A stretch of DNA of 64,000 nt from Streptococcus plurextorum DSM 22810. Its GTDB lineage: Bacteria; Bacillota; Bacilli; Lactobacillales; Streptococcaceae. The position numbers were made by a program, and so were the translations under genes. Each line of letters begins with the position of its first letter. Within the stretch, counting starts at the first letter, position 1. The stretch covers positions 124,001 to 188,000 of the forward strand of contig NZ_AUIO01000002.1 in assembly GCF_000423745.1 (NCBI RefSeq), in the 5' to 3' direction. Below, one piece after another: positions 20,177-29,374 of this stretch. A model generated the notes under the pieces. It was not told the origin of the DNA, did no database searches, and worked only from the letters and a program-made list of their open reading frames with translations.

Positions 20177-20391
20177 AAAGAAAATACGACATCCTCGCAA
20201 AAGGACGTCGTAACGTGGTTCCACCTTGGTTCGCAGTCACGCCAAAAAAGCTCGACTACCTCGATTGGCGATAAGGGGACCACCCTTTTATGTTTGCATA
20301 AAATCATACCGAGTAGTGTCAATCCTATCCTCTATGTGCTTGCACCCACCGCACACTCTCTCTAAGATTTCCTAGAATTGATAAGTCTCTG
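20177..20391 (-). promoter_or_regulatory. T-box leader controlling the MazG-like gene and thrS
   Basis: Minus strand shows the conserved T-box AAGGTGGAACCACG (about 20227-20214). It is followed by a terminator stem ACGACGTCCT/AGGATGTCGT with a T-rich tail ending near 20177. Upstream is a structured region in which TTGACACTACTCGG offers ACT, a threonine codon, as specifier. Uncharged tRNA-Thr should favour the antiterminator. Confidence 0.88.
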
Positions 20392-20397
20392 AAAACC

Positions 20398-20425
20398 ATT
20401 ATAACAAGTTTTAGTAAAATTTCAA
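20398..20425 (-). promoter_or_regulatory. Promoter of the threonine T-box operon
   Basis: Minus strand TTGAAA (20425-20420), 16-bp spacer, TATAAT (20403-20398). Confidence 0.75.
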
Positions 20426-20458
20426 TAGTTTAATCCCGCTTTTGTCAGAAAAGCAGAA

Positions 20459-21790
20459 TTAGTCCAAAAAACGCCTAATGCCCTTCACTAATCTTACCGG
20501 TGCTTTAATCACTTTTGCCGTATTTCTCGTTAATTTTTCAGGAAAGACCTTTGATCTCGTCTCAATTTGGAATACGTGCTCCTCTTGATCCTTAGATACC
20601 GTCAAGGATAATTTATCTCTTCTGCGGGCTGCTTGCGCACTTTTTGAAATGATGACATCTAAATAAAATTGGTGAATCGTTTTTCCAAATTCTTCTGCTG
20701 AAATGGCTTTTCGTTTCGCATTGAGTTGAGCAGGGCTCATTTGGGGAGTATATAGGATAGCGTCTAGAATCGCAGATGCCAGATCTGCTGGATGATAGTA
20801 GAGCGTTCCAAATGCTTTATCATCGATAATGTCATTGAGATAAGGATTCCCATGGGCAATAATCGGTTTCCCACTCGCAAGACTTTCCAAATAGGTCAAC
20901 CCTTGTGTTTCACTCGTTGAAGCTGACACAAAGAAATCACAAGCCTTATAATACAGCGCTGTATTATCTGGGCTAATCATACCTGTAAAAATAACATGTG
21001 ACCATAAACCAAGTTGAGCGGTCAACTCTTTTAATTCTTGAAGGTAAGGACCATCTCCAGCAATAACTAACTTAACGCTTTTATTTTCAGCTAAAACCTC
21101 AGGCAAACTTCTAAGAACAGCTTGGATGTTTTTTTCAGAAGAAACCCGCGACAAACTGAGTAGCATGGTCTCATGGGGGGAAACTCCCAGACTGTCACGT
21201 AACTCTTTAATCTGCTGTTCTGTAATGTCACGACCGACAAAGCGCTCCAAATCAATCCCCGTGGGAATAATCCGCTTAGGAATCGTAACAGCATAGTCAT
21301 CCAAAAGATTAAGGACAATCCGACTTGGGCACACCACACCATCTAAATCATTAAGATAGCCTCGGATAATATACTTAACCATACCTGGACGAATCAATTT
21401 CCCCTTAGCGATATAGCCCACATAGTCTTCATACTGAGTGTGATAGGTATGAATAACCGGTATCTTTAAAGAACGCCCAATCATCTTCCCTAAAAGACCT
21501 AGACTAAACTCCGTTTGAGTGTGAATAATGTCAAGTTTATAACTTTTAGCAATCTTAAGAGCAGTCATAAAGCCACGATAGGCAATTCGGCGGTCAGTAA
21601 ATGAAATAAAAGGAACACTTGGCAAACGAATAATGGTAGGATCCTCATAGCGTTTGACATGTTTATCTGTCGTTGTGAAAATATAAACCTCATGACCTGC
21701 CTTTTCTAGCTCAGTTTTTAAGGTTCTAATACTTGTTGCCACTCCCGAGACTTGTGGCAGGTAAGTATCCGTAAATAACCCTATTCGCAT
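20459..21790 (-). CDS. GT4 glycosyltransferase, probable diacylglycerol alpha-glucosyltransferase
   Basis: A 443-residue GT-B fold, family 4 glycosyltransferase. It opens MRIGLFTDTYLPQVSGVATS, the typical nucleotide-sugar transferase start, has HTYHTQYEDYVGYI (acceptor side) and the donor-site region SLSRVSSEKNIQ, and the retaining EX7E-like motif in SETQGLTYLESLASGKP. It closely resembles the streptococcal enzyme that makes monoglucosyl-diacylglycerol, the first glycolipid and lipoteichoic acid anchor precursor. The second gene of the pair, immediately upstream, resembles the next transferase (CpoA/IagA type). A basic C-terminus fits peripheral membrane binding. The exact sugar is inferred from the family. 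Confidence 0.85.
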   Translation of the reverse strand: MRIGLFTDTYLPQVSGVATSIRTLKTELEKAGHEVYIFTTTDKHVKRYEDPTIIRLPSVPFISFTDRRIAYRGFMTALKIAKSYKLDIIHTQTEFSLGLLGKMIGRSLKIPVIHTYHTQYEDYVGYIAKGKLIRPGMVKYIIRGYLNDLDGVVCPSRIVLNLLDDYAVTIPKRIIPTGIDLERFVGRDITEQQIKELRDSLGVSPHETMLLSLSRVSSEKNIQAVLRSLPEVLAENKSVKLVIAGDGPYLQELKELTAQLGLWSHVIFTGMISPDNTALYYKACDFFVSASTSETQGLTYLESLASGKPIIAHGNPYLNDIIDDKAFGTLYYHPADLASAILDAILYTPQMSPAQLNAKRKAISAEEFGKTIHQFYLDVIISKSAQAARRRDKLSLTVSKDQEEHVFQIETRSKVFPEKLTRNTAKVIKAPVRLVKGIRRFLD

Positions 21791-21811
21791 GCTTCTCTCC
21801 TTTCAATTGTA

Positions 21812-22849
21812 CTAGCCCTTTGTCACTTGTTCTTTGTAAAAATCAATCCAAATCCCCAACAGTTTTTCTTCCGAATATTCCCTTGATATCTGTCCTGACT
21901 TTTCTTTTAATTGCAATAAAGCAGTGTTGTCTTGGGACAAATCCTCGATAGCAGATTGCATCTCAGTGACATCCGCTACAGGTAGGTAAGCTCCCTCTAA
22001 AATAACCTTGTAAAGCTCCAAATCTCTAAGCATGATAGGAGCTCCACAAGAGGCAGCTTCTAAAATAGTCATTGGAAAAAGTTCATTGTAACTAGGTAAA
22101 AAGAACAAGTCAGCCATCGCATACAGCTCACGCATTCTTTCTGCTGTGACAATCCCTGTAAAAGTGAGATTCTTTGGCGGATTCTCCATGATTTTTTTAT
22201 AGTGGTCGTAACCGTCGGTAATCCCTCCAAAGGAGAAACCACCTGCCCAAATAAATCTAATGTGCGGCATTTTGTGAGCTAAAGCCACAAAATCATCGAT
22301 ACCTTTACGCTTTTGAACCTGTCCTGCCCCTAGAACTACAAAATGATCCTTAGACAGTCCAAATTCAGCTCGTAAAGCAGTTCTATCTTCAGCTGTTGAA
22401 GGGTACCACTTTTCCTTGTTGACAAAATTGGGAATATAGCTAATCTTATCTCGATTAATACCAAAAGCGACTAGCTCATCAATAAAACTAGGATTCACCA
22501 CCACAAGCTGGTCCATCCTATTATAAAAGGAAGTGACATATTTCCCTAAAATGTTTTGAAACAATTTGGGCATTTTCAAACTCCCTTTTAGAGTATCTGG
22601 TAGAAAATGAACATAACCAACACGTCGACCGACTTGTTTTTTGAAAAAAGTTGATACATAAAACAAAGGGTCTATCGTATGGTAGTGAGTAACATCTGCT
22701 TTGACAGATTGATTTTCAGTGATTATCAGTTCTTCTGTCGCATCGCGATACAGTAAACGCATCAACTCACGATAGGCACCCGATACTCCTTGACCAGCCA
22801 CTTTTTCGCTGGAACTTTTCATATTCACTCGGATTTTTTTTGTACTCAT
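21812..22849 (-). CDS. GT4 glycosyltransferase, CpoA/IagA-like second glycolipid transferase
   Basis: A 345-residue family 4 glycosyltransferase. The start KIRVNMKSSSEKVAGQGVSG, the acceptor loop GYVHFLPDTLKGSLKMPK and the donor motif YNELFPMTILEAASCGAP are visible. This matches the streptococcal CpoA/IagA type, which adds a second hexose to monoglucosyl-diacylglycerol. I placed the start at 22849 (MSTKKIRVNM), giving the family length; the longer frame to 22978 has no ribosome site. It is followed by the first-sugar transferase after 21 bp, so both membrane glycolipid steps are made together. No nearby regulator is apparent. Confidence 0.82.
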   Translation of the reverse strand: MSTKKIRVNMKSSSEKVAGQGVSGAYRELMRLLYRDATEELIITENQSVKADVTHYHTIDPLFYVSTFFKKQVGRRVGYVHFLPDTLKGSLKMPKLFQNILGKYVTSFYNRMDQLVVVNPSFIDELVAFGINRDKISYIPNFVNKEKWYPSTAEDRTALRAEFGLSKDHFVVLGAGQVQKRKGIDDFVALAHKMPHIRFIWAGGFSFGGITDGYDHYKKIMENPPKNLTFTGIVTAERMRELYAMADLFFLPSYNELFPMTILEAASCGAPIMLRDLELYKVILEGAYLPVADVTEMQSAIEDLSQDNTALLQLKEKSGQISREYSEEKLLGIWIDFYKEQVTKG

Positions 22850-22995
22850 AAGAGATATTATAGCCTTTTTTAAGGTAAAAGTAAAACAGCATCTGATAGA
22901 TTTTACTAGCCGATATTTGTGACATGGGCCATAAATAAAAAAACAGGAAGCTTTCAACGATAAGCCCCTGTCTTTCATTATTGTCTTAAATTTCT

Positions 22996-23340
22996 TTACT
23001 CTGAGCGTCTGTCTTTAAGTTTAACGACTACTCTAAATTGTCGATCGGGATGGTTTTCAGTATTGGACATTTGTATGTGGGCTTCCAAGATGTCATGATA
23101 GCCAAAGTAAAGCAGTTTACTAATCAGGCTATTTTTTGTTGTCGGTACATACCCTAATTTTTTACCAGAGTAGTAAATAGCCACTGCCTCTGAATCATAA
23201 GGATTTGAAGGCTCAGCTATCAAAGCAACTGCTGTCCCTGGTTTTAAGTCATCAATAACCTCTAAGCCATCATAATAAGCAAAAGCCGCTAAATGAAAAT
23301 CTTCAATGTGTCTACTTGGTTCAAATGTTGAAAATTCCAT
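22996..23340 (-). CDS. HIRAN-domain protein
   Basis: A 114-residue protein that is almost entirely one HIRAN domain: residues about 15-105 carry the characteristic LIAEPSNPYDSEAVAIYYSG and KKLGYVPTTKN segments. HIRAN domains are thought to bind DNA ends or damaged DNA and are usually fused to helicases; here it stands alone. Start at 23340 with GAGGT six bases upstream, preferred over the ATG at 23352. It lies between ccpA and the glycosyltransferase pair. Its cellular job is unknown. Confidence 0.8.
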   Translation of the reverse strand: MEFSTFEPSRHIEDFHLAAFAYYDGLEVIDDLKPGTAVALIAEPSNPYDSEAVAIYYSGKKLGYVPTTKNSLISKLLYFGYHDILEAHIQMSNTENHPDRQFRVVVKLKDRRSE

Positions 23341-23401
23341 ATGGTACCTCATTAAACCATCAGAATACTAGGTTTCTGAATTAACTTCCTAAAGCCGTCC
23401 T

Positions 23402-24403
23402 CTATTTTGTTGACTGTCGCTCTTTAAGACCGTGTTTCAAAATGACTTCTTTTTGCGTTAGTTCTTCTTTATTCATGATTTTAGTTAACATACGCATAGC
23501 CACTGCACCTAAGTCATAGATAGGCTGGCTAATAGAGGTCAGATTTGGGCGAGTAAATTGCACAATAGGTGAATCATTGCTGGTAATGATTTCAAAGTCT
23601 TCTGGTACTGACTTGCCTGCAGCAAACAAACCGTTGAGCAGACCTGCTGCAATTTCATCTTCAACCACAACAGCCGCAGTAGCACCAGCATTGATGAGGC
23701 GTTGCGCTAAATCAAAGCCTTCTTTATACTTATAATTGACTTCAAAGACAAGCCCCTCATCAAAGGTGAGCCCATTTTTTTCAAGTCCCTTTTGGTAGCC
23801 CACTAGGCGTACTTTACCATTAATATCGTCAATAAGCGGACCAGAAACTAAAGCAATTTGCTGATGACCTTTAGCCAAATAACTAACGCTATCTGAAACG
23901 GCCATACTGTGGTCGATATTAACACTTGGAAGTTGATGCTCTAAGTCTACCGTTCCAGCCAAAACTACTGGGGTACGTGAACGTGAAAATTCTGCTCGAA
24001 TTTTATCTGTCAAATGGTTGCCCATAAAAATAATACCATCAACTTGCTTGGCAAAAAGGGTATTGACCACTTCCACTTCTTTGTCATCATCCTCGTCACT
24101 GGAAGCAAGGACAATATTGTACTTGTACATGGCAGCGATATCATCGATTCCTTTAGCAAGAATCGAAAAATAACTATTTGCCAAGTTTGGAAGAACCACA
24201 CCTACTGTTGTGGTCTTCTTACTAGCAAGGCCACGGGCTACTGCATTTGGTCGATAGTCTAAACGGTCAATAACTTCCAATACCTTCTGTCTGGTATTTT
24301 CTTTGACGTTTTTATTGCCATTGACAACTCGACTAACAGTTGCCATCGATACCCCTGCTTCACGTGCCACATCATAAATGGTAATCGTATCATCTGTATG
24401 CAT
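23402..24403 (-). CDS. ccpA: Catabolite control protein A
   Basis: A 333-residue LacI-family master regulator of carbon catabolite control. The helix-turn-helix is in ITIYDVAREAGVSMATVSRV and the hinge in YRPNAVARGLASKKT; the rest is the effector and HPr-Ser-P binding core. Length and sequence fit streptococcal CcpA, and the divergent arrangement with pepQ is standard in the genus. AAAGGA precedes the ATG. Its targets in this window probably include the ara promoter, the GH43 operon, the GPH symporter and its own promoter, judged by cre sites. Confidence 0.97.
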   Translation of the reverse strand: MHTDDTITIYDVAREAGVSMATVSRVVNGNKNVKENTRQKVLEVIDRLDYRPNAVARGLASKKTTTVGVVLPNLANSYFSILAKGIDDIAAMYKYNIVLASSDEDDDKEVEVVNTLFAKQVDGIIFMGNHLTDKIRAEFSRSRTPVVLAGTVDLEHQLPSVNIDHSMAVSDSVSYLAKGHQQIALVSGPLIDDINGKVRLVGYQKGLEKNGLTFDEGLVFEVNYKYKEGFDLAQRLINAGATAAVVVEDEIAAGLLNGLFAAGKSVPEDFEIITSNDSPIVQFTRPNLTSISQPIYDLGAVAMRMLTKIMNKEELTQKEVILKHGLKERQSTK

Positions 24404-24421
24404 AATGACATTCCTTTCTTT

Positions 24422-24472
24422 ATGAAAATATCGTTTTCATTTAATTGTACCACTTGGTGTAAGCATTTTCAA
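24422..24472 (-). promoter_or_regulatory. ccpA promoter with cre at -35 and downstream palindrome
   Basis: Minus strand TTGAAA (24472-24467), 17-bp spacer, TACAAT (24449-24444). A cre-like TGAAAATGCTTACA (24471-24458) overlaps the -35, as expected for autorepression. Right after the -10 is the palindrome ATGAAAATATCGTTTTCAT (24422-24440), with 7-bp arms around a 5-bp centre, which may be a further operator. Confidence 0.75.
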
Positions 24473-24554
24473 GTCATGTGCATAGGATTTGAAGTATTTT
24501 TTCAAAAAAATAGCATTAAAAACGCCACTTTTCCGAAAATTATCTCAACGAAAC

Positions 24555-24582
24555 TTGAAATTTTCTATAATTAGCGTACAAT
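24555..24582 (+). promoter_or_regulatory. pepQ promoter
   Basis: TTGAAA (24555-24560), 16-bp spacer, TACAAT (24577-24582), followed by GGAGG and the pepQ ATG at 24608. Confidence 0.75.
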
Positions 24583-24607
24583 AAAAGAAAACAATTTGGA
24601 GGATGCT

Positions 24608-25687
24608 ATGTCAAAAATTACGGAACTGATGAAACGGCTTGAAGCTCAAAATACCTATGCAGCGGTCTTATCTGACCCTGTTTCTATCAACTATTTAACA
24701 GGGTATTTTGCTGTTCCACACGAGCGCCACATGTATCTGTTCATTTTTACAGATAAGAAGCCCCTACTTTTTCTACCTGCCCTTGATGTGACAAGAGCTG
24801 AACAAACTGTCGATTTCCCAGTGGTTGGCTATCAGGATGCTGAAAACCCTTGGGATAAAATCAAATCAGTTTTACCAAAATTGGATTTCCCTCAGGTGGC
24901 TGTTGAATTTGATAACCTCAACGTGACCAAATTTAAAGGTCTAGAGACCGTTTTTTCAGGAACATTTGTCAATCTAACCCCAACTTTACAACATATGCGT
25001 CTGATTAAGTCTAAGGACGAGATTGACAAGATGCTGATTGCTGGAGAATGGGCTGACAAGGCCATGAAAATTGGTTTCGATCACATTTCTTTAGAAGCAA
25101 CTGAGACAGATATTATTGCCCAAATTGAGTTTGAACTCAAAAAACAAGGGATTTCTAAAATGAGTTTTGATACCATGGTATTGACCGGAGACAATGCCGC
25201 TAATCCTCACGGCATTCCTACAACAAATAAAATAGATAATAATGCGCTCTTATTATTTGATCTTGGCGTGGAAACCTTAGGTTATACTTCTGATATGACA
25301 CGAACCGTTGCTGTTGGTAAACCTGATCAATTTAAAATTGACATCTACAACATTTGCTTAGAAGCTCAGTTAACAGCCCAAGATATGATCAAGCCTGGTG
25401 TAACGGCCAGCCAAGTCGATGCTGCTGCTCGTCAGGTCATTGAAAAAGCAGGCTACGGTGAGTATTTCAACCATAGACTTGGTCACGGTCTCGGTATGGA
25501 TGTTCACGAATTTCCGTCTATTATGGCTGGAAACGATATGGAAATTCAAGAGGGGATGTGCTTTTCTGTCGAGCCGGGTATCTATATTCCTGGCAAAGTC
25601 GGCGTTCGTATTGAAGACTGTGGCTATGTGACCAAGACTGGTTTTGAAGTCTTTACAAAAACACCAAAAGAGCTCCTCTACTTCTAA
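24608..25687 (+). CDS. pepQ: Xaa-Pro dipeptidase
   Basis: A 359-residue cytoplasmic metallopeptidase of family M24 (prolidase) that splits X-Pro dipeptides. The dinuclear metal ligands are seen as Asp in LLFDLGVETLGYTSDMTRTV, His in HRLGHGLGMDVHE, and Glu in SVEPGIYIPGKVGVRIEDCG. The N-terminal creatinase-like domain spans roughly residues 1-125. The ATG at 24608 is preceded by GGAGG at five bases; the frame is open to a TTG at 24596 that overlaps that site. Divergent from ccpA. Confidence 0.95.
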   Translation: MSKITELMKRLEAQNTYAAVLSDPVSINYLTGYFAVPHERHMYLFIFTDKKPLLFLPALDVTRAEQTVDFPVVGYQDAENPWDKIKSVLPKLDFPQVAVEFDNLNVTKFKGLETVFSGTFVNLTPTLQHMRLIKSKDEIDKMLIAGEWADKAMKIGFDHISLEATETDIIAQIEFELKKQGISKMSFDTMVLTGDNAANPHGIPTTNKIDNNALLLFDLGVETLGYTSDMTRTVAVGKPDQFKIDIYNICLEAQLTAQDMIKPGVTASQVDAAARQVIEKAGYGEYFNHRLGHGLGMDVHEFPSIMAGNDMEIQEGMCFSVEPGIYIPGKVGVRIEDCGYVTKTGFEVFTKTPKELLYF

Positions 25688-25690
25688 ATC

Positions 25691-25713
25691 AAAGCTCCCG
25701 TTGGGGGCTTTTT
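25691..25713 (+). terminator. Rho-independent terminator of pepQ
   Basis: Stem AAAGCTCCC/GGGGGCTTT with a 3-base loop, running into a T-rich tract directly after the pepQ stop. Confidence 0.85.
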
Positions 25714-25726
25714 CTTTGTTTTATGT

Positions 25727-25732
25727 TACAAT
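25727..25732 (+). promoter_or_regulatory. -10 box placing transcription start at the phosphoesterase ATG
   Basis: TACAAT ends six bases before the ATG at 25739. There is no ribosome binding site, so the message is predicted to be leaderless. A clear -35 is not seen. Confidence 0.55.
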
Positions 25733-25738
25733 TTTTCC

Positions 25739-26596
25739 ATGACTAAATTAGCAATCATGAGCGACCTTCATATAGACCTCAATAACTTTGGTGACTTTGA
25801 AATCACGACCCTCATCCAAACCCTACAATGTCAAGGTATTGATTGGCTTCACCTAGCAGGGGATATCTCCAATCACCACTTCTCAACTTCAGTTCCTTTC
25901 CTCGAAAAAATGGCAAAGCATTTTAAAACAACCTATTCCCTTGGAAATCATGATATGCTTGATTTGAGTGAAAAGGAGATTCAAGCCAATGATTTCCAAT
26001 GCTATGACTTAGGTGACAAGGTTTTCATCGCATTTCAGGGTTGGTATGACTACTCGTTTGTCCCAGATAAATCAGAAGAGGAAAACAGGCGGTTTAAAAA
26101 TAGATTTTGGTTCGATCGTAGGCTAAATCGTCCCTATTCAGATCCTGAATTAACCCAAAACATTTGTCAAAAACTGGATAAAATCCTGTCACAACAAACG
26201 AAACCAATTATTATCGCTATGCATTTTGTTCCACATCGTGACTTTAGTCTGAGCCACAAAACCCTTATGCCCTTTAATGCTTTTTTAGGTAGCCAAGCTT
26301 TTCACGAGATTTTTAAACGTTATTCTGTTACCGATGTTGTATTTGGTCACTCTCATCGCCCCTACTCAACCTGCACAATTGACACTATTCACTACCATTC
26401 TCGTCCTTTAGGATATATTCGTGAATGGCACCTAACCATTGATTATGTTAATAAGCACCCACATCTTAACCCCTCTGGAACATGGAATTTATCTAAGCGA
26501 TATCACTTGGTTAAAAGACTTCCTGAATTTCACGACTACCTACAAAAGCAACTGCCAAACGAATTTCTTCGTGCAATGACAGTTTTTGACTATTAA
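25739..26596 (+). CDS. Calcineurin-like metallophosphoesterase
   Basis: A 285-residue cytoplasmic phosphoesterase. Metal ligands of the family are visible: D and H in IMSDLHIDL, D in HLAGDISNHH, N-H in SLGNHDML, H in IIAMHFVPH and the pair in VFGHSHRPY. It belongs to the Firmicutes family of uncharacterised single-domain phosphoesterases found near pepQ in streptococci; the substrate is unknown. No ribosome binding site precedes the ATG; instead a -10 box ends six bases upstream, which predicts a leaderless mRNA. A terminator shared with the convergent ATPase gene follows. Confidence 0.88.
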   Translation: MTKLAIMSDLHIDLNNFGDFEITTLIQTLQCQGIDWLHLAGDISNHHFSTSVPFLEKMAKHFKTTYSLGNHDMLDLSEKEIQANDFQCYDLGDKVFIAFQGWYDYSFVPDKSEEENRRFKNRFWFDRRLNRPYSDPELTQNICQKLDKILSQQTKPIIIAMHFVPHRDFSLSHKTLMPFNAFLGSQAFHEIFKRYSVTDVVFGHSHRPYSTCTIDTIHYHSRPLGYIREWHLTIDYVNKHPHLNPSGTWNLSKRYHLVKRLPEFHDYLQKQLPNEFLRAMTVFDY

Positions 26597-26626
26597 AAAG
26601 CTCCTCAATTCCATGAGGAGCTTTGT
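26597..26626. terminator. Bidirectional terminator between the phosphoesterase and ATPase genes
   Basis: Perfect 11-bp stem AAAGCTCCTCA/TGAGGAGCTTT with a 6-base loop, flanked by A on the left and T on the right. Confidence 0.88.
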
Positions 26627-26644
26627 TCTTATTATAGCGATACT

Positions 26645-29332
26645 TTAAATCGCTTTTTCATCTTGTCCAAGCGCACGTTGAATGAATTTCACGACTTCTA
26701 CGATGACTAAAGCAAGGAATGAGCCGATAAGGACAACAATCCATTGATTCAAATCAAGGTGTGAAACATGGAAGATTTTTTCCAAGAATGGAACCGTCAA
26801 AGTTGCTACCAAAAGTAGAAGCGATCCGATAATAGCCCAGTTAAAGCTCTTATTTTTGAAAGGTCCTACTGTAAACACAGATTGGTAAACAGACTTAACG
26901 TTAAAGGCATGCACCAACTGGATTAAACCAAGTGTTGCATAAGCCATGGTTAAGGCATCTGCATGGATGGCTGGCTCATTACCAGCATGAACTGGATTGG
27001 CAATAGCATAACCATAAACCCCCAATACTAGAGCACCTTGCATGATACCTTGATAAGCAACTGCTCCAAGAACACCACCTGAGAAGAAACTGGAGTTACG
27101 TCCACGAGGTTTGTGACTCATGACACCTGGCTCAGCTGGTTCCATACCAAGTGCAATCGCTGGAAGGGTATCTGTTACCAAGTTAATCCAAAGAAGATGA
27201 ACTGGCTCTAAAACATCCCAACGAAGAAGTGTTGCAAGGAAAATAGTCAAGACTTCTGCAATATTAGCTGAAAGTAGGTATTGAACTGTCTTTTGGATGT
27301 TAGAGAAGACCTTACGTCCTTCTTCAACCGCAACGATAATGGTTGCAAAGTTATCATCTGCAAGGACCATGTCAGAAGCACCTTTAGACACTTCTGTACC
27401 TGTAATCCCCATACCGATACCAATATCGGCTGTCTTAAGTGATGGGGCGTCGTTGACACCGTCACCAGTCATGGCAACAACTTTACCTTCATTTTGCCAA
27501 GCTTTAACGATACGCACCTTGTGCTCAGGTGATACACGAGCATAAACGGAGTATTGCTTGAAGACTTTTTGGAATTCTTCGTCAGACAACTCATTAAGCT
27601 CAGCCCCTGTAAAGACATGGTCTTCTGTATCATTTGGATCAATGATACCAAGACGTTTAGCAATCGCTTCCGCAGTATCTTGGTGGTCTCCTGTAATCAT
27701 GATTGGACGGATACCAGCTTCCTTAGCCACACGCACAGCCTGCGCTGCCTCTGGACGCTCTGGGTCAATCATACCAACCAAACCAGCAAAGATGAGGTCA
27801 TTTTCAACAACTTCAGTTTCAAGTGTCGGAACCGCACTTTCAAACTTATAAGCCATCATAAGGACACGAAGGGCTTCCTTGGCAAGGGATTTATTAGTTG
27901 CAAGAATAGCATCTTTATCAGCCTGAGTGATGTCGCGCACTTGGCCTTTATCTTCGATTTTCGTCACACGTTTGAGGAGTTGATCTGGAGCACCTTTAAC
28001 GGCAACCAAGAACTTGTCATCAGCTAACTTGTGGATTGTTGACATCAACTTACGATCTGAGTCAAATGGTAACTCAGCCACACGTGGCTCTGATTTTAGC
28101 GCCTCACGCACATCAAAGGTGTGGTCAAAACCAAACTGAACCAAAGCTGTCTCTGTTGGATCTCCAATGAGCTTGCCATTTTGGTCTACCTTCGTATCAT
28201 TGGCAAAGTTCATGACACGTAGGGTCATGTTATCCATCGCGATATCATCTGCCGCATCAAAGACTTGACCATCGTAGTAAACCTTCTCAACTGTCATTTG
28301 GTTCATGGTGAGTGTACCAGTCTTATCTGATGCAATAATCTCTGTCGACCCTAAGGTTTCAACAGCTGGTAATTGACGAATGATAGAATTACGTTTTGCA
28401 AGAACTTGTGTCCCCATTGACAAAACAATGGTAACAACTGCTGGCAAACCTTCTGGAATAGCAGCAACCGCAAGGGCAACGGCAGTCATAAGAGCTGCTA
28501 GAGGAGCTTCTTGACGAATGAAGACAGCTACTACGAAGGTAATGGCTGCGATAATCAATACAGCATAAGTTAGAATTTTAGAGAGATGGTGTAAGTTTTG
28601 TTTGAGTGGCGTATCCGTTTCTTCTGCGTTAGCCAACATGCTTGCAATATGACCAACTTCTGTATACATACCAGTATTTGTCACCACACCAATACCACGT
28701 CCGTAAGTGACGTTTGAGTTTTGGTAACCCATATTAACACGGTCACCAAGACCAGCATCCTCTTTGAGGGTAACCTCAAGATTTTTCTCAACTGGTACAG
28801 ACTCACCTGTTAAGGCTGCCTCTTCAATTTTGAGTGAAGCAGCTTCCAAAAGACGCATATCGGCTGGAACCACATCTCCTGCTTCTAATAGGACAACATC
28901 TCCAGGAACCAGGTCTTTTGAATCAACTTCTGTCACATGCCCGTCACGACGAACACGTGCCACTGGACTTGACATTGATTTTAGGGCATCAATCGCTGCC
29001 TCAGCTTGCCCTTCTTGGTAGACACCAAAGGCTGCGTTGAGGACAACCACTAGCAAAATGATAATGGCATCTGTCAGCCCTTCCATTCCTTCGGTGACAA
29101 CTGATAATGCTGCCGCAGCCAAAAGAATGATAATCATCAAATCCTTGAACTGATCCATAAATTTTTGCAAGAGGGTTCGTTTTTCCCCCTCATCCAGTTC
29201 ATTGTGCCCATAAAGGCTCAAACGCTCTGCTGCTTCTTGGCTCGTCAAACCTTTTTTAGAGGTCTGCAAAGCTTCAAAAACCGCTTCTTCCGTCATGGTA
29301 TAATAGGCCTGACGGTTTTGTTCTTTAGACAT
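26645..29332 (-). CDS. mgtA: P-type cation (Ca2+/Mn2+) exporting ATPase
   Basis: An 895-residue P2-type ATPase of the SERCA/PMR1 class with ten membrane helices. The TGES actuator motif is in AALTGESVPVEK (about residue 175), the phosphorylated aspartate in SDKTGTLTMNQ (about 334), and the hinge in MTGDGVNDAPSLK (about 627). The metal-site segment VAAIPEGLPAVV is in helix 4. The streptococcal homologue, called MgtA or CaxP, exports Mn2+ and Ca2+ and is switched on by a manganese riboswitch; the matching leader is present here upstream. A strong terminator ends the gene. The symbol follows pneumococcal use and does not imply magnesium transport. Confidence 0.9.
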   Translation of the reverse strand: MSKEQNRQAYYTMTEEAVFEALQTSKKGLTSQEAAERLSLYGHNELDEGEKRTLLQKFMDQFKDLMIIILLAAAALSVVTEGMEGLTDAIIILLVVVLNAAFGVYQEGQAEAAIDALKSMSSPVARVRRDGHVTEVDSKDLVPGDVVLLEAGDVVPADMRLLEAASLKIEEAALTGESVPVEKNLEVTLKEDAGLGDRVNMGYQNSNVTYGRGIGVVTNTGMYTEVGHIASMLANAEETDTPLKQNLHHLSKILTYAVLIIAAITFVVAVFIRQEAPLAALMTAVALAVAAIPEGLPAVVTIVLSMGTQVLAKRNSIIRQLPAVETLGSTEIIASDKTGTLTMNQMTVEKVYYDGQVFDAADDIAMDNMTLRVMNFANDTKVDQNGKLIGDPTETALVQFGFDHTFDVREALKSEPRVAELPFDSDRKLMSTIHKLADDKFLVAVKGAPDQLLKRVTKIEDKGQVRDITQADKDAILATNKSLAKEALRVLMMAYKFESAVPTLETEVVENDLIFAGLVGMIDPERPEAAQAVRVAKEAGIRPIMITGDHQDTAEAIAKRLGIIDPNDTEDHVFTGAELNELSDEEFQKVFKQYSVYARVSPEHKVRIVKAWQNEGKVVAMTGDGVNDAPSLKTADIGIGMGITGTEVSKGASDMVLADDNFATIIVAVEEGRKVFSNIQKTVQYLLSANIAEVLTIFLATLLRWDVLEPVHLLWINLVTDTLPAIALGMEPAEPGVMSHKPRGRNSSFFSGGVLGAVAYQGIMQGALVLGVYGYAIANPVHAGNEPAIHADALTMAYATLGLIQLVHAFNVKSVYQSVFTVGPFKNKSFNWAIIGSLLLLVATLTVPFLEKIFHVSHLDLNQWIVVLIGSFLALVIVEVVKFIQRALGQDEKAI

Positions 29333-29374
29333 AAAGTCTCCTTCCTCTTGGTCTTTTCTCTATAGGAAAAACCT

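Noticed and set aside
20164-20322. N-terminal extension of the MazG-like protein
   Set aside because: The extension translates the T-box and terminator; the real ATG at 20163 has an excellent ribosome site.
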